Source: Marinilactibacillus piezotolerans (GTDB lineage: Bacteria > Bacillota > Bacilli > Lactobacillales > Carnobacteriaceae_A). Taken from it: 64,000 nucleotides of DNA. A program made the position numbers and the translations under genes. Of the stretch, positions 17,663-25,482 are shown in pieces. The stretch's first letter is position 1; each line of letters starts with the position of its first letter. The notes under the pieces are model-generated. The model was not told the DNA's origin. It saw nothing but the letters and a program-made list of their open reading frames with translations, and did no database searches. The stretch lies in contig NZ_FOSJ01000001.1 of the NCBI RefSeq assembly GCF_900114235.1, forward strand, positions 1 to 64,000, written 5' to 3'.

Positions 17663-17777
17663 GAAAAAGAGCCTTGCGCTAACAAGACTCCTTACGTAAG
17701 CCGTTTAATTCAACGGTGACAAAATATATGAACGATCTAACCGTCCTTGAACTCGCCAAAGTTAGGACGGTTTTTTG
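17663..17777 (+). ncRNA. Candidate antisense antitoxin RNA of a type I toxin-antitoxin locus
   Basis: This is a transcript of about 115 nt. It has a hairpin GAGCCTTG/CAAGACTC with loop CGCTAA, a second hairpin CCGTT/AACGG (17701-17717), and a terminator AACCGTCCT/AGGACGGTT (17739-17747 with 17764-17772) followed by T. It converges on the toxin gene and shares its terminator. The octamer GCTAACAA (17678-17685) is repeated directly at 17804-17811 inside the toxin gene, so the two RNAs are complementary there as well as at the terminator. This is the layout of Fst/par-type loci. Confidence 0.7.
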
Positions 17778-17782
17778 TGCAT

Positions 17783-17881
17783 TCATTTATCTTTTCTATT
17801 GATGCTAACAATGAGAGAGATTAAAGCAACTATAAACATGCCAAATCCCATCATCAGTTGCAAAGCATCACTCACACTCAA
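17783..17881 (-). CDS. Holin-like toxin of type I toxin-antitoxin system
   Basis: A 32-residue peptide with a short amphipathic N-terminus (SVSDALQLM), one transmembrane helix (GFGMFIVALISLIVSI) and a charged tail (NRKDK). This is the pattern of the putative holin-like toxin family, whose members insert into the membrane. The start is TTG 17881, or GTG 17875. The TTG overlaps the stop of a 14-residue upstream frame as TTGA, suggesting translational coupling. It is too short for ordinary gene callers. It is transcribed from a strong promoter at 17970-17997 and faces a convergent antisense RNA. Confidence 0.75.
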   Translation of the reverse strand: MSVSDALQLMMGFGMFIVALISLIVSINRKDK

Positions 17882-17922
17882 AACAGGCTTCTACTTTCTG
17901 AAAAATGGACTATGGGGGACAT
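17878..17922 (-). CDS. 14-residue leader peptide frame coupled to the toxin
   Basis: ATG at 17922 follows a strong AGGAGGTGG (17927-17935) and opens a 14-codon frame (starting MSPIVHF) whose TGA overlaps the TTG start of the toxin. The toxin itself has no good ribosome site of its own, so ribosomes probably reach it by re-initiation after this leader. Whether the peptide itself acts is unknown. Confidence 0.6.
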   Translation of the reverse strand: MSPIVHFSESRSLF

Positions 17923-17969
17923 AGAACCACCTCCTAATTAAAGCCACCGTCGTAACTTCTTACAAAACC

Positions 17970-17997
17970 ATTATAGCAAACGTGTGTTCGAAATCAA
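17970..17997 (-). promoter_or_regulatory. Promoter of toxin mRNA
   Basis: On the minus strand TTGATT (17997-17992) and TATAAT (17975-17970, preceded by TGC, an extended -10) are separated by 16 bp. The predicted start is near 17963, giving a leader of about 40 nt. Confidence 0.75.
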
Positions 17998-18147
17998 GCG
18001 AAAATCATCTTGATTAACTAATTATCTTTTGTTGTGATTAATATAAAAGCAATTGTTCTTTCCTATGTATATATGTATGTAGACAGATTCAAAAGATTAG
18101 CCACTGCTTAAACAGGGTAGTTCTTTCATTAGATTTCAAATTTCTGG

Positions 18148-18164
18148 TATGATTCTGGTATAGT
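18148..18164 (+). promoter_or_regulatory. Tandem extended -10 elements before the AI-2E-like gene
   Basis: Two direct copies of TTCTGGTAT place extended -10 boxes TATGAT (18148-18153) and TATAGT (18159-18164), each preceded by TGG. No good -35 is seen. Confidence 0.45.
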
Positions 18165-18209
18165 GTGTGGGCAGTAAAACAAAAAATTATGGAGGAGAAG
18201 GTTGAAAAT

Positions 18210-18689
18210 ATGAATTTAGATAAATCATTCTGGTCAGAAGTGTTGAATTTAGGCATTCGCAATATCTGGCTCTATTCAAAAGTACAAGTTAAAATCATTG
18301 GTCTGATATATATTTTATTGACGCTGGGACTTTGGTTCATCGGCTATGGCGCCTGGTCTTTATTAATTGCTTTAGGCATCAGTATATTAGACATCGTTCC
18401 AGTTATCGGTGCCGGCATAGCATTTGTTCCTTGGATAATGTGGGAATGGATAGCAGGAACGGCCAGTCAAGGTTGGTGGCTGCTCTTACTTTATGTTGGG
18501 GTAGAGGCCTTCAAACAACTCATCGAGCCGTACTTCTTAGGAAAAGATATGGAATTGCCATTTTGGTTACCCTTTGTCATCACGATTGGCTGCGGCTTGA
18601 TTTTTAATATTTTCGGAATAGTTGCAGCCGCATTGATTATTCCATTTTTAAGTGCTTATCGACAAGTCCGTAAGACTTATGATAAATAA
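18210..18689 (+). CDS. Short AI-2E/YdbI-family-like membrane protein
   Basis: A 159-residue membrane protein with about four or five hydrophobic segments. The segment SLLIALGISILDIVPVIGAGIAFVPW matches the conserved DxxPxIG region of the AI-2E transporter (PF01594) family, and EPYFLGKDMELPFWLPFVI matches its following helix. Family members are usually about 350 residues, so only the C-terminal half is present. With its own promoter and GGAGAAGG before ATG 18210, it may be a bona fide short form rather than a fragment. The transported substrate is unknown. Confidence 0.65.
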   Translation: MNLDKSFWSEVLNLGIRNIWLYSKVQVKIIGLIYILLTLGLWFIGYGAWSLLIALGISILDIVPVIGAGIAFVPWIMWEWIAGTASQGWWLLLLYVGVEAFKQLIEPYFLGKDMELPFWLPFVITIGCGLIFNIFGIVAAALIIPFLSAYRQVRKTYDK

Positions 18690-18746
18690 AGGGATGATCG
18701 TATTTTTACATTAAGCAGAAAGATCCGCTTAGATGATAAAACAAAC

Positions 18747-19239
18747 ATGGCTATTGTATTTTTTACGCTCGTAGCATCTGCTCTAGGCTGGTTGTTTGCA
18801 GAAGATTTTTTTCAGGTCTTAGTACAGGCGGAGGCGTATTTTTGACATGGGCAGTAACTCGAGAAATCGATCCGGCACATCAGTCTTCAGCAATCATAGC
18901 TGCTTTTTTTCTTTGTTCCACCTGCTTTTTTATACGGAGTCCATCCATCTACTAATGCTGGCATGGATACTGACACTTTTGAGAGCGGTCAATGGTATTA
19001 CAGGAAAAAAGCTGACACTAGTCGATATTTTAGGAGTTTTCGCATTAACGGTTTTTCTGTCCTTTTTAAATGAAAACAGTTTATATTTAATTGTATTAGG
19101 TTTAGCACTTACGAGTTTATTCGTATTGCAGATAAAAAAAGCGGCGGTTCTAATATGTGGAGTGATCACGTTCCTTCATCTTTCCCCAGAAAGGTGTGTG
19201 TTTTTTTGTCTAATTATATCATTTTTTAGCATATCTTAA
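18747..19239 (+). pseudogene. Membrane protein gene with two T-tract frameshifts
   Basis: Coding potential jumps frame twice. The frame containing MAIVFFTLVASALGWLFAEDFF runs into a T7 tract at about 18806-18812. Adding one T restores SGLSTGGGVFLTWAVTREIDP. A second T7 tract at about 18904-18910 behaves the same way: one extra T leads into LFHLLFYTESI and then LAWILTLLRAVNG to the stop at 19237-19239. The restored product would have about four hydrophobic helices. I do not recognise the family. Frame continuity reaches back to the preceding stop (18689), so the original start is uncertain. Confidence 0.7.
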
Positions 19240-19254
19240 ATTTTTATTTACTCT

Positions 19255-19299
19255 TTGATGTGTACAAGTTTTACTGTATAATGTAGTTACATAACTACA
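19255..19299 (+). promoter_or_regulatory. Promoter and operator palindrome of the AbrB-Doc operon
   Basis: TTGATG (19255-19260) and TATAAT (19277-19282) are separated by 16 bp. The perfect palindrome TGTAGTTACATAACTACA (19282-19299) begins at the last base of the -10 and covers the transcription start. This is the position expected for autoregulation by the antitoxin. Confidence 0.75.
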
Positions 19300-19317
19300 A
19301 ACAAGGAGTGGCTTAAA

Positions 19318-19641
19318 ATGGCACATGTGAATATTAAACAAGGACAACAAGTAAGAGGGGGTTCATCAAAACTCCGTCTTGGAAGAAATGTAGGAAAAGC
19401 AGTAGCGAAAGTAGAAGAAAGAAAGTTACGGAAAGTCGGTAACAGCGTAGGTGTAACGATTCCTGTTGGCATCTTAAATGATATGGGCTTAAAAGAAGGC
19501 GATACGATTTCTTTTGAAACGAATAATGATGGTATTGTTTTAAAAAGAAAAGATCCGATAGTGACTGATGAATTTATGAGCCTTATTCAAAAAGTTGCTG
19601 ACGAGAATGATGCTGCTCTAAAAGCTTTGGTTGAACGTTAA
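19318..19641 (+). CDS. AbrB/MazE-type antitoxin with N-terminal extension
   Basis: A 107-residue DNA-binding antitoxin. A SpoVT-AbrB/MazE swapped-hairpin domain is visible at about 34-80 (ERKLRKVGNSVGVTIP ... GDTISFETNNDGIVLKRK). The acidic C-terminus would bind and neutralise the toxin. The first ~33 residues are basic and Gly/Lys/Arg-rich, which is longer than usual for the family. AAGGAG and the ATG at 19318 support that start. Its TAA overlaps the toxin ATG (TAATG). It probably represses its own promoter through the palindrome at 19282-19299. Confidence 0.85.
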   Translation: MAHVNIKQGQQVRGGSSKLRLGRNVGKAVAKVEERKLRKVGNSVGVTIPVGILNDMGLKEGDTISFETNNDGIVLKRKDPIVTDEFMSLIQKVADENDAALKALVER

Positions 19642-20048
19642 TGAATTTTTTAACGGAGAATAACTTAATTACAATCAATGCATACCTTATCCAACGTTAT
19701 TCGCCTGGAGAAGACGTTGGTGTGAAAGTGCCTGAAGCATTGGATATGACTGTAAACTCAGTTCACACATCTCTTTTTGGTGAAGAAATGTATCCAACAT
19801 TATTTGATAAATCGGCGGTTTTATTCATTAATTTGATTAAGAAGCATTGCTTTTATAATGCCAATAAGCGCACAGCTTATCATGCTTTAGCTACTTTCTT
19901 ACAAATGAATAATTACGAAATATTACTAGAAACAGATGACGCAGTAGAATTTTGTGTAATGGTGGCTACTTGGGATGATGAGTTTGATATATTAAAGAAA
20001 AAGGTTCGTAATACAATAAAAGATAATTCTAAAGCCTTAGACGTTTAG
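19641..20048 (+). CDS. doc: Doc (death-on-curing) family toxin
   Basis: Doc toxins of the Fic/Doc fold phosphorylate elongation factor Tu and stop translation. The 135-residue protein has the Doc motif HCFYNANKRTA (69-79), with the catalytic His69 and the NKR anion site intact. Asn73 stands where phage P1 Doc has Asp. It starts one base inside the antitoxin stop, a typical toxin-antitoxin layout. P1 Doc pairs with Phd; here the antitoxin is AbrB-like, a pairing known from other Firmicutes doc loci. Confidence 0.85.
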   Translation: MNFLTENNLITINAYLIQRYSPGEDVGVKVPEALDMTVNSVHTSLFGEEMYPTLFDKSAVLFINLIKKHCFYNANKRTAYHALATFLQMNNYEILLETDDAVEFCVMVATWDDEFDILKKKVRNTIKDNSKALDV

Positions 20049-20239
20049 AAGAAAGCATGACAGACTCGTTGTGTTTTTTTCTTTTACCTTAAAAATCAAT
20101 TGATAGTCTTTTATTTTTAAATTAGTTTACATAATATATATTATACAAAGTAGATTGTATGAAATAAACTCTCTTCCCAACCAGTATAATTTTAAATTCA
20201 AATGAATTTCAATTGAGATTAAACCTAATTATTTATTAG

Positions 20240-20690
20240 TTAGTATCTTGCCGACCGTAAATCGATTCCTCTAGTTCTTTTCTCATTAACGAGATTTTTT
20301 GAATCTAAATATCTTGCACCTGTTTTTTCATAAAACCTTTTTGCAGAATTTTCAGCTAATTTTTTCTAATAATTATCTACTGATTTTTTTACTCGGATGA
20401 CTTTTACTAGACATATCATATGTAACTCACAAACATATTCTGTATAGATTTCCTTCAACCTATTTTCTCAACCTGAAATGAATCCTATGATTTGATATTG
20501 ATCGTTAACTACTATAAAACTAATTGGGACTCTGTTCCGTAAAATATTCTTTGAAATTTTTCATATAAATCGTACCGCATACTATTTAGGGAATTTCAGA
20601 AATTATATTTTTTATATGTGTTCTCCAACTATCTAATTTTACCTTAGCAACTTCTGAAACAGCTCCTATAATTAATAATCGCTAAATGAT
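20240..20690 (-). pseudogene. Decayed GNAT-family acetyltransferase gene
   Basis: Minus-strand translation gives pieces of one GNAT protein in order: GAVSEVAKVKLDSWRTHIKNII (N-terminal strand and helix), then RYDLYEKFQRIFYGT in another frame, then VPISFIVVNDQYQIIGFISG, then KEIYTEYVCELHMI, and finally NSAKRFYEKTGARYLDSKNL to a stop at 20240. Internal stops and at least one frameshift separate them, so it is inactive. It lies between the Doc toxin and the aldo/keto reductase. Confidence 0.7.
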
Positions 20691-20725
20691 TGATGCGTCC
20701 TTAGCATTGCGCTTACGAAAAAAAC

Positions 20726-20784
20726 AATAGTAAATAACCATCTACTAACTTTGACAAGTAGTAAGTAGATGGTTATTTACTATT
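20726..20784. repeat. 21-bp perfect inverted repeat
   Basis: Arms at 20726-20746 and 20764-20784 are perfectly complementary with a 17-nt loop, flanked by an A-run on each side. There is no neighbouring gene that needs so strong a terminator except the decayed GNAT. It may be a remnant of a small mobile element or a strong transcription stop. Confidence 0.6.
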
Positions 20785-20981
20785 TAAAAAAAGTAACCGT
20801 CTTTTTAACGGCTCTAATGCTAAGAGAACTATTACAGCAGGACAGTTACTTTTACAATATAATTTCCGAGTTATAGGAGGAGTCTCTTCTCCCTCAACTC
20901 CCATAGTCAACATCTTCTATACAATATATTTCCACTGACAGTCTTTATAGTAATATGATTCTTACGTTATAAGAATAGGTA
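20785..20981. other. Non-coding gap before the aldo/keto reductase
   Basis: I see a short CCGT/ACGG hairpin near 20796-20810 but no coding sequence or clear promoter. Confidence 0.3.
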
Positions 20982-21839
20982 TTATTGAACACGCAGTGGA
21001 ATTCTTTTTTCTGGTGCCGGAAAAGCTTCATCAAGTAAGGCTAATTCTTCTTCTGATAACTGAATATCAAAAACATCTACGTTTTGACTGACATGATCTG
21101 CTGAGCCAGCTTTAGGGATAGCAATCGTATTATCTTGTTGCATAACAAAGGCTAATAATAATTGGATAATTGAAATTCTATGAGTATCCGCAATTTGTTT
21201 AACAGTGGGACTATGATAGACTTTATCTTTTAATTCTGGCTCTTGACCAATAATCGGACAATAAGCCATAATTGGGATATTATTCTCTCTAAGATAATCC
21301 CTCAATACAACTTCAATACCTCTTGAAGCCATATGATACAATACTTGGTTCGTTTGACAGTTTTCACCATTTCTTAAAGATAAAAGGTTCTGCATATCTT
21401 CAAGGTCAAAGTTAGAAACACCCCAGTTTCTGATTTTTCCTTGTCTCTTCAGATCTTCGAAACAGTCTACCGTTTCCTGAAGTGGCACACTACCTGGCCA
21501 ATGTAAAAGGTACATATCCAAATACTCTACCCCTAGCCTCTTTAGAGTTCCATCACAAGCATCAAAGATATTCTGTTCTCCGGCGTTATGAGGATATACT
21601 TTAGAAATTAAAAATAAATTCTCTCTATTATATGGTTTAATTGCTTCACCAACTAGCTGTTCAGATTTTCCCTCTCCATACATCTCTGCTGTGTCAATTA
21701 AAGTAAGTCCTTTTTCAATTCCAGTTCGTATCGCATCCACTTCCTGGTTATGTTGACTTTGATCTTCGCCTAGTCTCCAAGTTCCCTGTCCAAGATTCAA
21801 TACGCTTTGTCCACTCGGAAAATGTATTGCCTGCTTCAT
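20982..21839 (-). CDS. Aldo/keto reductase
   Basis: An NAD(P)H-dependent oxidoreductase of the AKR superfamily; the substrate cannot be inferred. The 285-residue protein shows the barrel signature GLTLIDTAEMYGEGKSEQ with the catalytic Asp and Tyr, a Lys in FLISKVYPHN, the catalytic His in YLLHWPG, and IPKAGSADHV for cofactor binding. Two in-frame ATGs exist. AAGGAG is eight bases from the second (21839) and only two from the first, so the second is preferred. It appears monocistronic. Confidence 0.9.
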   Translation of the reverse strand: MKQAIHFPSGQSVLNLGQGTWRLGEDQSQHNQEVDAIRTGIEKGLTLIDTAEMYGEGKSEQLVGEAIKPYNRENLFLISKVYPHNAGEQNIFDACDGTLKRLGVEYLDMYLLHWPGSVPLQETVDCFEDLKRQGKIRNWGVSNFDLEDMQNLLSLRNGENCQTNQVLYHMASRGIEVVLRDYLRENNIPIMAYCPIIGQEPELKDKVYHSPTVKQIADTHRISIIQLLLAFVMQQDNTIAIPKAGSADHVSQNVDVFDIQLSEEELALLDEAFPAPEKRIPLRVQ

Positions 21840-22060
21840 ACTCATCTCTCCTTCTTATCATTAATAATTCTATTGTATCAATAAACATATACAAATCGAA
21901 AAATTTGCTTTTACACTTTAAAATGAATAAATATTGGATTCTATGTTAATAGAATTCAGTTTGAAATGTATATTTCACTTTTTTAGCGAATAATTGTTTA
22001 CTTTCATTTATATTTTTGATATGGTTATAAGCAAATAACAAACTACAACTTAATGACTGG

Positions 22061-22258
22061 ATGAGGCGCAAAGATCATTAGTACTTAATCATACGTAGAA
22101 CCTGTAAGTTCGTGATAAGGAAAGGGAAATTTGCCGAAATGGTTTATCTATTGCAGAGGATAAACTGTTGGGCTGTATATGAATAATAGACAGACTGCCG
22201 TTTTATAAGTAGATGACCTAATAACTGAATAGGTAATCTACTTTACGGAGTGCTTCCG
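22061..22258 (+). promoter_or_regulatory. Lysine riboswitch (L box)
   Basis: The 5' leader of lysC shows lysine-riboswitch hallmarks: GAGGCGC (22063-22069) pairs with GTGCTTC (22250-22256) as P1, and the core contains AGTA, GGAAAGGGAA, TTGCCGAAAT, TTGGGCTGTATA and AGACTGCCG elements. Lysine binding would favour the downstream terminator and shut off the operon. Confidence 0.9.
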
Positions 22259-22278
22259 CTTGTATATATAGATTCTTC

Positions 22279-22317
22279 AGGACAAGTCGGTAACCTCGGC
22301 TTGTCCTCTTTTTTTAA
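22279..22317 (+). terminator. Riboswitch-controlled terminator before lysC
   Basis: AGGACAAG (22279-22286) pairs with CTTGTCCT (22300-22307), followed by a T-run. It lies between the lysine riboswitch and lysC and is the likely expression switch. Confidence 0.85.
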
Positions 22318-22368
22318 TTTTGAGGCAAAACATTACAGGCAATCTCATTACATTTAGAAAGGATAAAT

Positions 22369-23571
22369 ATGAAAAGAAGTGTATTGAAATTCGGCGGATC
22401 TAGTGTTGCAGACTTATCAAAAATCAAAGATATTGCAAATTATTTGAAAGAACGAACTGAAAATGATGAACAATTAGTCGTCGTAGTATCTGCTATGGGA
22501 AAGACAACAGATGAATTATTGGAAAACGTAAAACATATTACTTCTACTCCAAACGATCAAGATTTAGCCATGCTGCTGACTACTGGTGAACAGCAGACTA
22601 TTTCTTACCTATCCTTGATCTTGAATGATATAGGTATAAAATCCAAGCCTTTAACTGGATATCAAGCAGGAATCGAAACCATTGGTCACCATCTGAAAAG
22701 TAAAATTTCTTCTATTAAGACAGATTTATTTAATCAGCTATTCTTAACAAATAAAGTAATTATTGTTGCAGGGTTTCAGGGATTCAATAAAGAAGGAGAA
22801 TTAACGACTCTTGGCAGAGGCGGATCCGATACAACTGCTGTAGCACTTGCAGCGGCCTTAGGTTCTACTTGTGAAATCTATACAGATGTAACGGGCGTAT
22901 ACAGTACAGACCCGAGAATCTTTCCTGCCGCAAAGCGCTGGGACATGATCTCATATGAAGAAATGATGGAAATGTCCGCTTTAGGAGCTGGTGTACTAGA
23001 AACTCGGAGCGTTGAATTAGCTAACAATAACGGAATTCATCTATACCTTGGAAAAACATTATCAACTGAGAAAGGAACATGGATCGTGCCTAATGACCAA
23101 ATGCTTGAAAGAAAAGCTGTTACTGGTGTAGCTTTAGATAAAGATATGTCTCATGTTACTCTGACAGACTCGTCAAACGGAGAAGCTCTTCTTAACGATA
23201 TCTTTAAAAAACTTGAACAAGAAGAAATCAATATTGATATGATTTCTCAGATCAGAAATATCACTGGAATGCAGCTTTCTTTTACTGCAAAAGATTCTGA
23301 CGAGAGACAATTGATCACTATATTTAACCTTCTCAAAGAAACATATCCTGACCTTACGGTAAGTATTGTCGAGGATTACGCAAAAATATCTGTTATTGGC
23401 GCTGGAATGAGAGATATGTCCGGCGTTGCCTCCCGTATATTTAGAACATTGATTGAATCAGAAATTCCTTATTATCAAGTTACAACCTCCGAAATAAGTG
23501 TTTCTTGTGTGATTGATGAAATAAATGGAGAAAAAGCTACTAGACTTCTATGTCAAAAGTTTGATTTATAA
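22369..23571 (+). CDS. lysC: Aspartate kinase
   Basis: Phosphorylates L-aspartate, the first step toward lysine, diaminopimelate, threonine and methionine. The 400-residue protein begins with the kinase motif KFGGSSVAD and has the TTGEQQ and GRGGSDTTAVALAAAL blocks. It ends with tandem ACT domains (about 260-400) that usually carry feedback inhibition. Its position behind a lysine riboswitch and at the head of the dap genes marks it as the lysine-responsive isozyme. AGAAAGGAT precedes the ATG. Confidence 0.95.
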   Translation: MKRSVLKFGGSSVADLSKIKDIANYLKERTENDEQLVVVVSAMGKTTDELLENVKHITSTPNDQDLAMLLTTGEQQTISYLSLILNDIGIKSKPLTGYQAGIETIGHHLKSKISSIKTDLFNQLFLTNKVIIVAGFQGFNKEGELTTLGRGGSDTTAVALAAALGSTCEIYTDVTGVYSTDPRIFPAAKRWDMISYEEMMEMSALGAGVLETRSVELANNNGIHLYLGKTLSTEKGTWIVPNDQMLERKAVTGVALDKDMSHVTLTDSSNGEALLNDIFKKLEQEEINIDMISQIRNITGMQLSFTAKDSDERQLITIFNLLKETYPDLTVSIVEDYAKISVIGAGMRDMSGVASRIFRTLIESEIPYYQVTTSEISVSCVIDEINGEKATRLLCQKFDL

Positions 23572-23607
23572 AAGTATTTTAAATTTTAATTCAGAAAGGA
23601 ACTATTT

Positions 23608-24597
23608 ATGTATTCTATCGCAGTTGTTGGAGCAACCGGGCTAGTAGGCAGTACAATGCTGGAGTTGCTGGAAAAAAGAAACATCCCCATAAAAAAACTG
23701 ACACTTTTCTCATCAGCCAGATCAGCTGGAAAAGAAATTGTTTTTAAAGGGCAAACTTACATTGTAGAAGAATTAACAGAATCTAAAACCCAGGGTCCTT
23801 ATGACTATGTGCTAATGTCAGCTGGTGGAGAAACTAGTTTACGATTCTCTCCTCTATTTGAACAACATGGATCAGTTGTTATCGATAACTCCAGCGCTTG
23901 GAGAATGGACCCTGAAATTTCACTGGTAGTACCGGAAGTGAATCCCCCTTCCCTCTCACGAAAAATTATAGCTAATCCAAACTGCTCCACTATCCAATCG
24001 GTTGGTCCCTTAAATATTTTAGCAGACGCTTTTGGCTTAAAGCGAGTAGCCTATACAACCTATCAATCAGTTTCGGGATCGGGCTGGAAAGGTATAGAAG
24101 ATCTTAAGCGCGGTGAGCGTGGTGAGGAACCTGTCAATTATCCTCATCCAATCTATAATAATGTTCTACCACATATAGATGTCTTTCAAGAAGACGGATA
24201 TACTAAAGAGGAAGTCAAAATGATCGAAGAAACTAGAAAAATCCTTCAGCTTCCTTCTCTACCCGTCACAGCAACTTGTGTGCGAGTACCCGTTACCAGT
24301 GCTCATTCAGTAGCCATAAACGTTACCTTAGAAAAAGAAACAACTTCAGAAGAAATCAAAGCGTTATTCAATAAGAATCCTAATGTTATACTTGAAGATG
24401 ATCCAAAACAAAATATTTACCCTATGCCAGTTAATGCAGGTGGAAAAGAAGGTATTTTTGTAGGGCGGATCAGAAAAGATGATAGCTTTCCTAATACTTT
24501 CCATGTCTGGACAGTCAGTGACAATATTTTAAAAGGCGCTGCCTTGAATGCCGTTCAAATCCTTGAACAATTGATCAACGGAAAGGAGCAATACTAA
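23608..24597 (+). CDS. asd: Aspartate-semialdehyde dehydrogenase
   Basis: Reduces aspartyl phosphate to aspartate semialdehyde with NADPH. The 329-residue protein has the N-terminal Rossmann motif VGATGLVGSTML, the catalytic Cys in NPNCSTIQ, and active-site residues in RVPVTSAHS. Length is normal. It starts 36 bp after lysC and its TAA immediately abuts the dapA ATG. Confidence 0.96.
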   Translation: MYSIAVVGATGLVGSTMLELLEKRNIPIKKLTLFSSARSAGKEIVFKGQTYIVEELTESKTQGPYDYVLMSAGGETSLRFSPLFEQHGSVVIDNSSAWRMDPEISLVVPEVNPPSLSRKIIANPNCSTIQSVGPLNILADAFGLKRVAYTTYQSVSGSGWKGIEDLKRGERGEEPVNYPHPIYNNVLPHIDVFQEDGYTKEEVKMIEETRKILQLPSLPVTATCVRVPVTSAHSVAINVTLEKETTSEEIKALFNKNPNVILEDDPKQNIYPMPVNAGGKEGIFVGRIRKDDSFPNTFHVWTVSDNILKGAALNAVQILEQLINGKEQY

Positions 24598-25482
24598 ATG
24601 AATCATCTATTTACCGGTATCGGAGCTGCAGTGACTACTCCCTTTTCCGAAGGAGAAGTTGACTACACAAGCTTCCGTGAACACTTAGAATTTCTGAAGG
24701 AAAATCATATTCAAAGTTTTATTGTCAATGGAACAACTGGAGAAGGCTCTACGCTGACTTCAGAAGAGAAAACTGAACTGCTCAAAGTATCACTTGAGGT
24801 TTCTGATGGACAAATTCCTGTAATAGCAGGAACTGGCTCAAACAATACTAAAACGAGTATTCAGGCTTCTAAAGAAGCTGAAGAACTTGGTGTAGATGGT
24901 TTACTAGTCATTACGCCTTATTATAATAAAACCAGTCAGCGAGGCTTACTCGCGCATTTCACTGCCATTGCAGATGCAGTCAATATTCCTGTGATTTTAT
25001 ATGATGTACCTGCGCGTACTGGTATGACGATTGATCCAGAAACATTGCGCGTGTTATCAGAACATCCAAATATAGTTGGGTTAAAAGATGCCACTGGTGA
25101 TTTGACTAACTTAAGTCGTCTTCAGTCTGTTGTCAATGATTCGTTTGCTTTTTATGGCGGTAATGACGATCTTGCTCTTCCCTTTTTCTCTCAAGGTGGT
25201 CATGGATTAATTTCCGTAGCTGCAAATGTATTACCTAAAGAATACCAGGAGATGTTTGAATCTGTAAAAAAAGACCTGGATAGAGCAAATTTGCTTTATA
25301 AAGATCTTTTTCCTTTACTGGAAGCATTAAGTATCGATGTCAATCCTATTCCAGTTAAAGTATTAACTAGCTTTTTAGGATTCGGGGATTACGAAGTGAG
25401 ACTTCCCTTAGTTACTCTAGAAGAAGTTAATCAAATTTCAATAATTGAAACTTACCGTCATTTAATAGAAAGAAGGAATTAG
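24598..25482 (+). CDS. dapA: 4-hydroxy-tetrahydrodipicolinate synthase
   Basis: Condenses pyruvate and aspartate semialdehyde, committing flux to diaminopimelate. A (beta/alpha)8 enzyme of 294 residues with NGTTGEGSTLT, the Tyr in ILYDVPARTG and the Schiff-base Lys in GLKDATGD. The gene directly abuts asd and dapB with no spacing, so the three are translated as one unit. Confidence 0.97.
   Translation: MNHLFTGIGAAVTTPFSEGEVDYTSFREHLEFLKENHIQSFIVNGTTGEGSTLTSEEKTELLKVSLEVSDGQIPVIAGTGSNNTKTSIQASKEAEELGVDGLLVITPYYNKTSQRGLLAHFTAIADAVNIPVILYDVPARTGMTIDPETLRVLSEHPNIVGLKDATGDLTNLSRLQSVVNDSFAFYGGNDDLALPFFSQGGHGLISVAANVLPKEYQEMFESVKKDLDRANLLYKDLFPLLEALSIDVNPIPVKVLTSFLGFGDYEVRLPLVTLEEVNQISIIETYRHLIERRN

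Noticed and set aside
20350-20375. CodY-like AATTTTCAG sequence
   Set aside because: It lies inside the decayed GNAT coding region and not at a promoter.
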